From contig NC_081411.1 of the NCBI RefSeq assembly GCF_030272615.1, forward strand, positions 154,121,971 through 154,185,970: a stretch of DNA of 64,000 bases. The letters are read 5' to 3'. A program made the position numbers and the translations under genes. The notes below the pieces were generated by a model. The model did no database searches, was not told the DNA's origin, and saw only the letters and a list, made by a program, of their open reading frames with translations. This DNA is from Cryptomeria japonica. Taxonomy: Eukaryota; Streptophyta; Pinopsida; Cupressales; Cupressaceae. How positions within the stretch are numbered: position 1 is the first letter of the stretch; the number at the start of each line of letters is the position of its first letter. Shown in pieces: positions 35,005 through 47,112 of this stretch.

Positions 35005-35023
35005 TGGCGCCCACCGTGGGGCT
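35005..35023 (+). other. Primer binding site of D (tRNA-Lys type)
   Basis: TGGCGCCCACCGTGGGGCT starts four bases after the LTR and matches the complement of the 3' end of plant tRNA-Lys(CUU), as recalled, over 19 bases. The perfect match is consistent with a young element. Confidence 0.75.
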
Positions 35024-35059
35024 AGACCCCATATAACAAATCGGTTTTTGAAATTAATC

Positions 35060-35650
35060 ATTTTTGCAGGTCCGCGGGAAACAGGAATCGGCACGTCGGA
35101 AACATTACTTAGCGCATCCGCCTAACAGTCTAGAGCTTCTAGCCTACTGTTTAGCGCGTGAGGTCTTTGCTATAGCGCATAAAGTTTTTCCTATAGCGCA
35201 TGACTTTGTTTTTAAAAAAAATATTTGTAGGTCTCGACGCGGACAAAACACAGAGGAGCGCATAAAGTAAACAGAGTAGCGCATCCAATCCACTGTTCAG
35301 CGCGTGGAGACCATCATCTAGCGCGTGCAGTTCAAACATTAGCGCGTGACCTCCGCTAAGTTTTTCCTGTAGGCCTCAACGCGGAAACAAAACAGAGTAG
35401 CACATCCGGTTAACAGCCTAGCGCATCTAGTCCACTGTTTAGCGCGTGGAGTCTATCATCTAGCGCGTGAAGTCAATCTTTTAGCACATCAAAACACTAA
35501 TATTTTCCTGTAGGTATCAACGCAAGAGAAAAACAAAATAGCGCATCGGGAAAACAGCTTAGCGCATTGGGGGCACATAATAACGCGTAGGGCCTTTTTC
35601 TTAGCGCATCATTTCTTAGCGCATAGAGTTGGCAGAGCCAAAAATTTATG
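35060..35650 (+). repeat. Leader array of AGCGCGT/AGCGCAT words in D
   Basis: About 18 copies of AGCGCGT or AGCGCAT (a few decayed to AGCACAT or AACGCGT) within 590 bp. They are organised in about four higher-order units opening with TGTAGGTCTCGACGCGG-like sequence at 35066, 35226, 35369 and 35509 (spacing about 160, 143 and 140 bp). It is strongly CpG-rich against AT-rich surroundings and directly follows the primer site. No ORF explains it. Confidence 0.85.
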
Positions 35651-35684
35651 ACAGAGTCAAAAATTAGGCTTGTGGGAGACATAA

Positions 35685-35770
35685 TATATATGGAATATAA
35701 CATTTAAGTATAAGTGACATTTCCTCTTCTCTTTTCTCTTTCTTATACTTTAAGTTATATTCCATATATA
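35685..35770 (+). other. Long stem-loop after the leader array of D
   Basis: The arms 35685-35714 and 35742-35770 are reverse complements over 25 bases (17 plus 8) with a small internal mismatch, and enclose a 27-base CT-rich loop. The transcript should fold into a stable AU-rich hairpin. Confidence 0.75.
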
Positions 35771-38700
35771 CTTTCAGGATGTTTGAGAGGGGTTTCAGAC
35801 CTCTAGGAGTTGTAATGCAAAATCTAGTTTTTGGAAGATCTTCCAAATTTCAGACTTAGTCAAATTTTAGGGCATTTCAGGATCAGGATTGTAAAATTTG
35901 TAACCAAGATCAGAATTTAGGCTTGTGTAAGCCCACACTAACACTTGATCACTGATTGTGTGCAGGTTCTAATATTTTTTGTGCAGGGGAAGGAGCAAGT
36001 TTAGAGGCTTTAAGTTTCTTTTTTTACTTTCTTTCAACAAAAGTTGGTTAAAAATAACTCACTCTCCTTTTTTGCACAAATTAAAATAAACCTCATCATT
36101 TCATTTGGATGCATAAAATGAACTTCATGCCTTCATTTTTGGTGTTTTAAAAAAAAAATCATCTTTCTTTATTGCATGGTAAAAAGAGCAACAAACTTCA
36201 TATTTGCTTTCTTGCAAGTTAGGAAAAACACTTCATTTTGGAAGCTGTAAAAAGAATCAACAATCTTTACTTTGGCAAAAGTTTTAAAAAGAACCTCACC
36301 ATCCTTTGGTGTTTAAAAGGATTCACTTCATTTTGCAAAGTAAAAGAACCTCATCTTCATTTTGTGCAAGGCAAAGAGGGAAAGTTTTCCCCTATCGACT
36401 TTAATTTTGTTGACCAAAAATCACGATTTACTTTTGTTGACCAAGCTTGTTTTACAAAAGTTTTGGAAATACACACTTTGCTATGAAAGGTTAAAAAGGA
36501 ACACCATGCTTTTTGGAGCAACATCTCCAAATAGAAGTTAGCAAATCATTGTCTTGGAGGCTAAAAAGAACAACTTGATTGTCTTGTCTCGAAAGTGGAA
36601 GGTATATGCTCTCCCCGTAACTGGGTGACCAAAAAGCCAAACCACTCTTAAGCTTTCTGTACTTCAAGCATTTACATCCTTTAGCAGGCCTGCCTTCCCG
36701 AGGGGTTGAAAAACTCTTAAAGCCATTCTTTGGCCGGTGTGAAGGGAATGACCTAAGTGGGGAACGACTTTGAAGCCAAGTGTTCCAACCCACTATAATC
36801 AAAAGTGGAGGGTGACGAAAGTCCCTTTCAACGGTTACGTGCAGCGATTAGCCTTCCCCCAGTATCTTTGCGATACGTAAAGCCTTTGTTCTAAAGGTTG
36901 GGAAGCCTCCTAAGGGAGTTTATCACTGACGGCCGAATGGGAAGCCTGATTACGAACTTTAGCATTAGAAACTTTGAGCTGAGTCAGTCGCCAAACATTG
37001 GCAACATCATAGTGCAAGGGTGGGGAAGAATCTGCTCCCAAGATTACTCACCATATATCTCTCAAGATAACTACTCAACTGTGAAGCAATTTACTTTGAG
37101 TTAATTTCTAGCAAAAGGCAAAAAAATGGGCGCCCCCTAGGGGTGACAAGGCTGTTTGAGCTGACGGAGTATCGAGACTAGTGGGCTATGATATTGTCAA
37201 TGACCTTTGAATAAAGAGTCTATCTGATGTGTCTTTTGTTGTAAATCAAACCAGTGATAACATCGAGGATTTGAACACATCCTCAAAAGAATATACACTC
37301 AATGTTTAGCATTAGGATGATCATGGTCTTCGCGTGTGCTATGTATTCTTGTCACAAATGTTAAAATATCTTGCAAAGTATCCAACAATCAAACTCAAAA
37401 GTCAGTTCAAACAAGGAAAAATCATAAAGTGGAGAAGATTTCCATATCCAACAAAACATCTTTTGAGATGGCTATCAACATTTCAACTATCTTTAGGAAA
37501 GACTTTCATCCAACAAGATTAGGGGAATACCAAACCAAGTAATCCTTTCTAAAAAAAGTTTTCAAACTTCTTGAGTATCCTTTCAGGTCCAATATCAAAT
37601 GGGGTCACAAGAAATCAAATCAAAACACTAGAGGAATCATTTCCAAATCAAACAAATCAGTCTTAGAACAAAAGTTGTCAAATCCAAAACTAGCTAAAGG
37701 TAAGACTTTATCCTATCAAAATCAGGTATTATCATCACCTTGATCAAAAGGTCCATCATCTAAAGGATTCTATCAAACAACATACCAAGTTTAAACCTTA
37801 AGTTGTCAAATCAAGTTTCTATATCGGGAGACTTTATCCATATCATTTGACACACTTTGTCGTGAGGGGGCATCTAAACCTTCATTTGATAAAAGTGGAC
37901 TTAAGTTTCCAAACGAAGTATCTCAATCCAAACATTGAAGGAAACTATTGATCATTCGTGTATGACCACTCCTCATATTTTGAGACGAACAAGTCTTCAT
38001 CACAAAACTAAGTTAAAGAACAGACAACCTAGTCCTAGGACCCTTATCAACAGGAGTAAATTTCTCTACATCAAACTATCAAAAACATCAACTTTTATCA
38101 TTCGTATGACCATTCATCATCAAACCGAGAAAAAGGAAACTCAGTCAAAGGAAATGAGTTCTAGCCTAAATCAAGATCACAATATCATGGCTCTCCAATC
38201 TGATCCCATCTTCGATCAAGATCCCACCTGTCAAGAATCTTATGATGATCCCCTAAAATTTTGGTATTCCATCCACAATGACCCTCTTTCATCTCAAGGG
38301 CAGAGTCCCATTCAACATCCATCTCTTAAGCAAAATCATGATATTCCTTCCATATCCTCCACTATTCTAATTCAAAATCAAGAGAAAAGCACAAACTCAA
38401 ATGATCCTACTTCAAGTCAAGATCAAGATCAAGGAATCTCTTCATCCTCCAAATCTATCTTAGGTCCTTTCATTCCAAAGTCAAACTCTTCTTCTTCTAA
38501 ATCTATCTTAGGTCCTTTCATTCCAAAGTCAAACTCTTCTTCTTCTAAATCTATCTTAGGTCCTTTCATTCCACAATCGAATTATCCATCCCTTCCATCC
38601 ATCTTGGGTCCTTACTTCCCTCCATCCACAAATCCATCACCTCAAATGATCCATAAGAAAGATCAATGAGGAGCACATCTTTGAAATTCTTTCAATCCTC

Positions 38701-41700
38701 TATCTAAACATCTTTCCAAAACTTCTTCTATCATTTCCTCTATCTATTTTGGGTCCTTCTGTCCCAAAATTCAATTTTCCTCCATCTCTTCATCACTTCT
38801 CAAGTACCAACACTCATCCTAAATACATTTCCCTCTATCCTTGCACAAATCTTCAAACATTCTATCTATTATCCAACACCTCTTTTCTATCCTTCCATCC
38901 CTATCATTCAATCCTTTGCATACACCCTTCATCTGTGAAATAGGCATTTGTGTCATTTTGTCACATACTTGCCCATGCTCGAATCTCATGTTCAGTCCTT
39001 TTCCTAGATATCTATTCATGAAATGCTTCAGAATCTGAGGTTGTTCCTCTTTAACATTTTCTTTTGGTTGGGATACACACTCAATCCAAAAAAGAACCAC
39101 TTATCATATCTTGGTACCGACATCTTTTGATTACTATATCTCATACACTTAATCGATTGCTCTAAATCATTGTGATCTCTTAAATTGAAGACATGGCTAG
39201 TGAAAAATCTAAAATCTTGCTTCAGCGCCACTGTAATTATCAGACCCATGTAAGTTTCATCACTTACAAGCCAATGCAAGAAAAATAAAGAGAAAAAAAG
39301 AAATATCAAAAGCATGAGCAAGAAAATGAATATCAAGAAAAGCAAAATGCAATGAAATGCAATATCAAAATGATTGGCTATGGGAACATACAAGTAACTC
39401 CATCGGGGCTATGGACGCCTGGCTGGCAATGGAGCAATATTTGTGAAATTACAGCGATAACCTTGTCGGGGCTATGGACGCTTGCTGGTAGCGAGGCTCT
39501 ATCCAGGATGCTTTTGAAGTCAAGGTGACTCATGTAGCTAGCCATGTTGGATTCTGAAGATTACAATGATCATATGAGCCAGAATGAACCCACTTGCACA
39601 CACATGGGTAATCAAAGAACTAAGTACCTTGATCCAGTTTGGGATTCTTCTTCCCTTTTGAGTCTGCTTCCTAGTTGCTAGAAATGTTCAGTTGAATTTT
39701 CCAGAGGTTCTAAGTGTGGGTTGGGTCTCTATCTTTGAAAAGTTCGAGAACACTTATTCAGATGGTGCTAAATACTATGTCAATCTTACATATCACCTTT
39801 TTGCAAATGGAAACCTCTATGCTTGGGGGCAAAGTTCATCTACTCTATTCTTCCTACCATATCTCCCAAATCCTCTAATCCATATCCCTTATCCTATATA
39901 TTCATTTCTTCTATCCTCCAATTCTTTCTACAATCTTGCTTCACTCTAATCCATATCTATCTATCCTATCTATTCATTGCTTCCATCATCCAGTGCTATC
40001 TATATCCTATCTCTATCCATATCCCCTTTTTCATCCTTGATCTTGATCAAAACTATGGACAACAAATCTATTTCCACCTCAATGGTTCAGTCATCCATTC
40101 ATCCATTCCTTGTCTTGATATACATTGGGGCAACCAAATACATCTTTCTTCTAATCCAAAAACTCAAAAAAATCAAAATATCCCAAAACTCAAAAAAATC
40201 AAAATATCCAAAAACTCAAAAAAATCAAAATATCCAAAAACTAAAAATCGACAAAATAAAAAAAAATCAAAATAAAAAAAATCAAAGCATGAACACATGG
40301 ACCATCCATCAAATCAGATCAACAATAGGAAAACTCTCAAAGTCTGCAATGAAACTTATCACATGTCTTGTTAATCAATTCATTACTTGAAATCAACATC
40401 AACATCAAACATGTCTTATACAGGGATAGGTACACTCGAAACCAGATAGATCGGTCTTATATGGGGTACTCACTCTTTGAATCTAGACATTTCTATCAAT
40501 CATCAAGTCTTGATAATCAATCCATCCATCAAACATCATTTTTCATCAAAGCAGAGTGACAAACAAACCATTAAAACTATTTCTCGAGCTAAATTTGTGC
40601 TAAAACAAAAGTTGTCAGAATCCTAAACAAATCGCACGATAAAAGATGTCTCTCTTATCATAATCCGGAGACCTCATCATCAGTATCAACAGAATCCTTT
40701 ACCATCTTACGAATTTTTATCTAAAAAACACTTGTTTAAAATTTTCAAATTGTCAAATCTAGTTTCCAGATCGGGAGGCTTTTATCCATATCATTTGATA
40801 CACTTTGTCGTGAAGGGGCATCTAAACCTTCACTTTGATAGAGTAAGATTTGAAATTTTCAAAAACAAGAATCAACTGAATCCAAACCAATCAAAGGAAT
40901 CCATTGATCACTCATGCATGACTAATCCCCTTATTCTGAGAAGAAAGAACTTTTATCGTAACATCACGTTGAAGAAACAACAACCTAGTTTTTCCAAATT
41001 CATCAAGAGAAATAATTTTTTATACATCAATCATCAACCAAATCATAACAATGACATTAATCAGTATGACTGCTGGATTTTATTATAGTTAGCCTTATCT
41101 TTATCAATTGATGGTAGTACAGGGTTCACAAATCATATTGTACATATCATATCCACCCATCTGAGACATCACCAGAAATTCACAAATGCTTATCAATCTT
41201 GGACATACTCAGTGTAGTCACTGTCCTTGGTTTATCTGAAACAATTATCCAAATAATATCCCACCATGGCTTGGTGATCAGTGTACATATCCATATCAAA
41301 TTAGTATCAACAACAAGGGGCAAAATCCTGACCTCGCTAGGGGCATTTCGCCTTCAAGGTTTTCAACATCAGACCAAAAACGTAGCAAGACAACAAGGAT
41401 CAAAACAACCAACAAATACCAAACGACAATGCGAGAAGGCTAAACATCACAGACTTTAACTAATTTCAACTAAACAAAGATCTATTTGCAAGATGTTTTA
41501 ATTGAGAAGAATACATTTCCAATAGCATGCATGATTACTTATGGTTGTTAATTTTTGCTTATCATATCTCCTGAGCACCTCCAGGATGTCTTACGACTAG
41601 AGAAGCAAGGAAGGAATGTGATGTTTTATTTATCTTCTATCTGTGAGTGAAGTCTTTTACCATGCAAATTTGTCTTATGAAGAAATCCGGTGGCATATCG

Positions 41701-43503
41701 CTGAGGACATTTCGGATTTGTATGGGACAAAGGTTAACTCTTGTATGTTTACGCAATACGCACTCAGGTCGTCCGGGTTCAATTATACCTTGACGCTTGT
41801 GCTATCTTGCAAAATCAAACATTATGTAAATTTTTCTCAGGTCATTATGGTTCAATTATACCATTATGCTTGTATAAATTTTCAACACATCCTAAACAAA
41901 TCAATGCTCAATGATGATATCTACAAAGAAAGCAAACAAATGGCTATATCGGATGGCAAATGCAGGACGAGGATGCTCCAAAAAAAAGAAAAAAACATTA
42001 GTTGCATATCATTTTAACATAGTTGCATATCATTTTACAATTAGTTGCATATCATATCATACATCTCATTTTCAAAATATCATTCATCATTCATCATTGC
42101 ATCCCTCGCATGCATATCTATCACATCATCATGGAATCTTTCTTCACTTTCATATCTTCTATCATTCTTCTAAACTATCTTCTATCATTCTTCTAAACTA
42201 TCTTCATCATTCTTTCAAACTATCTTCATCATTCTTCTAAACTATCTTCATCATTCTTCCAGCCTATCTTCTAAACTATCTTCATCATTCTTCCAAACTA
42301 TCTTCATCATTCTTCCAGCCTATCTTCCAAACTATCTTCTATCATTCTTCCAAACTATCTTCTATCATTCTTCCAAACTATCTTCTATCATGTCTTATAC
42401 AGGATATATCGTTCCTAAAACCAGATGTTTTGATCAGCTCTTATACAGGATATATCGTTCCTGAAACCAGATGTTTTGATCAGCTCTTATACAGGATATA
42501 TCGTTCCTGAAACCAGATGTTTTGATCAACTCTTATACAGGATATATCGTTCCTGAAACCAGGCATTTTGATCGGTCTTATACAGGATATATCGTTCCTG
42601 AAATCAGACACTCGATCATCCATGTCTTATACAGGTGGTATCATTCTTGAAACCAGACGCTCGATCATCCATGTCTTATACAGGAGGTGTCATACCTGAA
42701 ACAAGACTTGCTCTCATTCCAATCAATCTAATCAATCTTATCAAACCCATGCATGCCATCACTATCTACTCTTCCATCTTTCAAACAACATTCTTCTTCT
42801 TTCGAGAGATCATTCATGCTTTGTGTGCACGAATGATCTCCCGAGGGGGCATTATCATATCAAATCTCAAAACAAATCCAATATCAGTTTCCACATCAAA
42901 ACAAAGATATCAAAATCAAACTTACATCAACAACATGAAACAAATTTGCTCATCTACATCAAAGTTCAAAATCCTATCATTTCATATCAACTTGTAACAC
43001 AACTCAAGTTCTCAAAAACCATATCAAAACTTGTAAAACAACTCAAGTACCAAAATCACATAAACTTGTAAAACAACTCAAGTTTCCCACCCATATCAGC
43101 TTGTAACACAACTCAAGTTTCCAACCCATATCGGCTTGTAATACACATCAGGCTTCCCACATCGAATTTGAAATAGAACACGCAAATAAATCATATTTTG
43201 ATCAGAACAACACATTGATATCTACATAACTTGAAATATCTCACATCAAAACAAGTTATACCGACACTCATATTGGACAACTACATAAAATCATGACAGC
43301 ACGACACAAATATCGAATCTGGGGCATCACACATCAAATCAAATCTGGGGCATCACACATCAAATCAAATCTGGTACCACACATCAAATCAAATCTGGGG
43401 CACAACTGGCAAATCAAAAGAGCGACACAAAAATTGCATTTGATCATAAATCATGATAAAGCATCATTTTCTTTGAAATAACATGTGCACACACGTCACT
43501 TCA
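35771..43503 (+). repeat. Coding-free interior of D with minisatellites
   Basis: No retrotransposon domain in any frame. Tandem repeats seen: three 48-bp units at about 38440-38585 (readable as SSSSKSILGPFIPKSN); AAAAATCAAAATATCC units at 40150-40260; about ten CTATCTTCATCATTC-type 23-bp units at 42150-42390; seven 46-49-bp units containing TCTTATACAGGATATATCG at 42390-42700; five 35-39-bp units with CTTGTAACACAACTCAAG at 42990-43150; four units with CACATCAAATCAAATCTGG at 43318-43410. A diverged direct repeat of about 450 bp joins 37640-38090 and 40590-41045. The segment 36590-37200 is less AT-biased. Confidence 0.75.
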
Positions 43504-43516
43504 AAGAGGGGCAAAA
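43503..43516 (+). other. Polypurine tract of D
   Basis: AAAGAGGGGCAAAA lies directly before the 3' LTR. It is identical to the tract before A's 3' LTR (50186-50199), and the identity runs on into the first nine LTR bases. Confidence 0.8.
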
Positions 43517-44971
43517 TGTAGACGTATAAAAATGACCATATTCCTAAATGAATATTTTATGTTCATTTCTCTATTTAATTAAATCCAATTTAATTAAATT
43601 ATCCACATTCCTCTATTTAATTAAATAAATTCACTATACCATTTAATGAATAAATCATTTTATTCAATTAAAACCCCCTATCCACTTTTAATTAAATTCA
43701 AATTTAATTAAATAGTTATCCCAAATTGAATAAATCTAATTTATTTAATTTCTCCAAATTGTAACCAAATTGAATGAAAAACATTTAATTCAATTAAATC
43801 CTATTATCCCTCCATCCACTTGCAAAATCCCAAACCCCTTTCTAATCCCTTCTAGAATTTTCTAAACGCTTCTAATTAACCTAACCCTCCTCTAAATTTG
43901 GTCACATCCCTAAGTAAAGGGAAGTCACTTCTCAAATGGCTTAAAGTCTTTGATAACTATTAAAGGTTTTCAACCTTCAACCACTAAATCCTTAAAGTCT
44001 TTGAAAACCATTGACTTCCAACCTTCAACCACTTAATCCCCAAAGTCTCCAATAACCATTAATGGTTAATTCAAACCCTCCCACATGGTTAAAACATTTG
44101 TTTTGACTCAACCTCTATCCAACCCAAGGGTCTCATCAGGCCATTAATGCTTTGACCATGATTATCTCTTAATCATTTGCACAAAGGTTTATCCTTGGAT
44201 TAACTCTTAATCCAGTGGGTAAGCCTAACTTAGACTTGACCCTTAGCCTTTAGATAACCATGAGGTCTTCTCAGGCCTTTAATGCCTCCAACCTCTTCTC
44301 TCAACCCAACCCTATGTTGACACTTGTCACCATTTCATTGGTGCCAATTGTGCACATGGATCCCCAACTTTCAAACTTGGCCCTTGATTAAACCATTCAA
44401 TCTTGACCATCCATTGCCCTGTTTATGCTATAAATAGAGCTCTCATTCCTCCATTCAAAAACAATCATCTTTCAAATTTGAAGCATTACACTTATGCTCA
44501 AATTATTTCAAGCTTTCATATCATTTATATATGCTCATCATTTAGCCTCTTTTAGATCAGGAATTAGACTAATATGCATGTTTAGAATAATTTCTTTCTC
44601 ATTTTAGCTCAATCATAGACTAAATATAGTATGCTAGGATAGTATTCATACTAATCTTGTCATCTTATCATTTAGTTTATTGCATTTTAGCATCATACAT
44701 AGCTTACAACACATCTCATACTAAAATCAATCAAAAGCATCTCTCGTTCTCATATTTGCCATCCCTAAACCATTTTGCTCAGTGATCTGAGAGCAAAAAC
44801 ATTGGTTTGAGGGACATTGTGAGATAGAGAACCATGGGACCCTCCTTGGGAAGCTGAGTAAAATGTTATTACTCCATAGCTTGCACCAAGAAGTCCTGTG
44901 TGTGTGTGTGGACTAGTATTTAACTAAATTTTCACATATTAAGTTTTATTCGCCCACTTTTCCCGCATACA
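43517..44971 (+). repeat. 3' LTR of element D
   Basis: 1455 bp. It differs from the 5' LTR by about six substitutions and two deletions (about 23 bp near 43628 and 3 bp near 44012). TATAAATA is at 44429-44436. It ends at the target duplication copy GGACC. Confidence 0.92.
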
Positions 44972-44976
44972 GGACC

Positions 44977-45217
44977 TAATTAGGGTTTTTGATTAAATGA
45001 TGTATTGGAGGAATAAAATGAAAGGGGCACACTTTAATGAACAGGCCCAACTTTATGATGTGGAAGATGATGAAATAGGACCTTAGACCTAATTAATTTA
45101 ATTAATTAAGTGCTAAAGGGGAAATGCAATGCAAAATGCAAAATGCGCCAAGGCGGGTGCTAAACTAGGTGTGAAATTGTACCACCCTAGCAAGTGCGTA
45201 CAATTTACGACGCTACA
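44977..45217 (-). repeat. 5' LTR of C, outer portion after D
   Basis: Continues the C LTR exactly where D interrupted it and matches 26705-26944. It ends GACGCTACA, followed by the C duplication AAAGG. Confidence 0.88.
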
Positions 45218-45222
45218 AAAGG

Positions 45223-47034
45223 AAAATCGATTCGTCCATTTGTGAAAACCACTTTGTGGTGCTATGGGCAAGTACCTTGGTGAAAACCTAGTTCCAAGCG
45301 CCAAGGTAAATAAGGAAGATCCACCATCTATTTGCACCCTCATCAAATCTCTTCGCCTCATTTCCTCTCACCCACCCACCCGGTATCCATATTTCATTAG
45401 TAATGTAAGCCATTAATTCGCCATCCAGTCCATCATTTGCCTGCCCAACATCCATATTTCATTAGTGATGTCAACAATTAATTCACCAATTAGCCTGTCA
45501 TTCACTCCCCTTATATGTGCAGGTAGCTTTGGTCTTGATCATCCACAACATCTGCCTTGATTCTTTAAATTCCCTTCTTCCCCATGAGATGATGAGATTT
45601 CGTCCAAACTGTGAATAAGGATCATCTTAGTACACTGAGCTTCACCCCATTTTTTGAGCTTATCCTGTCAAATTGAGCTTCTTCTTGACTTGCACATTAC
45701 CCAAACATCCATCCACATTGTGCTAATCAAATCTTAACAACGAGGCTCCATATCTGCATTCACTTGCACTTTCATCTGCTTTATTGCCTAAAACAATCCT
45801 ACCAGTTACCTTTTCCCATTGAGATGCATCCTTCCCATGTTCGACACGTTATCATAATCTTAGTCTCACTCTCGGCAAGAGATGTCAATTGGCTAGGTGT
45901 ATGTTGTTTGCATGATTGATCTTTTTCACTTTGATTTTAATTTTGTGTCATATGAATACTCCTATCTAAGGTTGCCATGATCATTCTATATCCCGGTATG
46001 TCTTGGGTTGGCATACACTAGGGAAACTTTTGTGGTATGGCATGTTTGAGGGTTTCTCTTGTACAATCTTGTAGTCCTGCATTTACATCATCGTGATGTT
46101 TGCGAGCCTGTGTGCATTGAGATACCTATCGTTTGAGAGTCTAGTCCACACCTTGGATCTTCACAACATCCTGATTCCTATAACCAGTGGTGTAGATCAT
46201 CTGTAGATCATCCTTGGCAATATCTAACTAGGTTTGCTCTCCACATCTACACAATGAGAAATCAACCACCCCCCTCCATTAATCCATTTCCATCATTCAC
46301 CTATCTTGGAGACTTCAATTTATTCATTTCACCTCCTCCCTTTCATCTATCTAGTCCTATTCATTGTGTTATGGTTGGCCCATTACAAAAATTGTCCATT
46401 CCCATCTCATTGCATTTTCATGTGCATGTAGGTTATAATTGCATTCACCTTTTGCATTAGGTCATTTTTATATATTTTATATGTTCATTGTCATTTTAGT
46501 TGCATTAGGTTAATTCATACATTAGCTCAATTCATGCATCATATCTTGGATATTCATTATCATTCAGTGGCATTCATGTCATTCATTATCATTTAATCAT
46601 TACACACTACCATCTAGTGACATGTTACAATTGCATTAGATATCATATGTGCATTAGGTTCATTTTTAAAAATCCTTAGTTATATTTGCACTTCATTCTT
46701 TAGACTTCATTTCATATCATTTAGGACACACCATTATCTTGTTTTTTTGCATATCATTATAAGTATTATATACACTTTCATTTCACATCATAATAAATAC
46801 ACCATTTCATTTTTGCACATTACATATCACGTAGTCTCATTCATTAAGCATTCATATCATAAATGCATGTACGTATAGATCATACATCAACATCATAATC
46901 TTTCAAATCTCATCTTGCATACATCATGGGTTAGACATAGTCACCACATATAACAAATCACACACATCATATAAAATATCATGCATCCATCTTGCATCAC
47001 AACCATGCTAGATAATCATCATCGTCGTCATCAC

Positions 47035-47112
<78 letters not shown>

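Larger units (their letters stand above)
33520..44971 (+). mobile_element. Element D: young LARD-like retrotransposon with no coding capacity
   Basis: 11.45 kb on the plus strand, inserted in the 5' LTR of C with the perfect duplication GGACC (33515-33519 and 44972-44976). LTRs are 33520-35000 and 43517-44971. They differ by about six substitutions plus deletions of about 23 and 3 bp in the right copy. It has a primer site and a polypurine tract but no gag, protease, RT or integrase in any frame. Large size, intact ends and no genes fit a large retrotransposon derivative moved in trans. Confidence 0.9.
25316..45217 (-). mobile_element. Element C: non-autonomous Tat-related Ty3 element without RT or integrase
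   Basis: Minus-strand element: LTRs at 25316-26944 (3') and 32131-33519 joined to 44977-45217 (5', split by D). The duplication AAAGG is at 25311-25315 and 45218-45222. Without D it is 8.4 kb. It encodes an acidic repeat protein, then a segment homologous to A ahead of protease, protease and a G-patch-like motif, but no gag capsid core, RT, RNase H or integrase is readable. LTR divergence is about 2.5 percent by eye. It must have used enzymes from another element. Confidence 0.88.

Noticed and set aside
35060-35650. AGCGCGT words as a CRISPR or protein repeat
   Set aside because: Words are too short and irregularly spaced, and stops occur in every frame.
37935-38669. 244-codon frame in D with SSSSKSILGPFIPKSN repeats
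   Set aside because: Created by a 48-bp minisatellite in otherwise low-complexity DNA; no conserved domain, and the related stretch at 40732-41088 does not keep the frame.
42390-42700. CRISPR-like array of 46-49-bp units
   Set aside because: Plant retrotransposon interior, units are head-to-tail with no unique spacers, no cas genes; a minisatellite.
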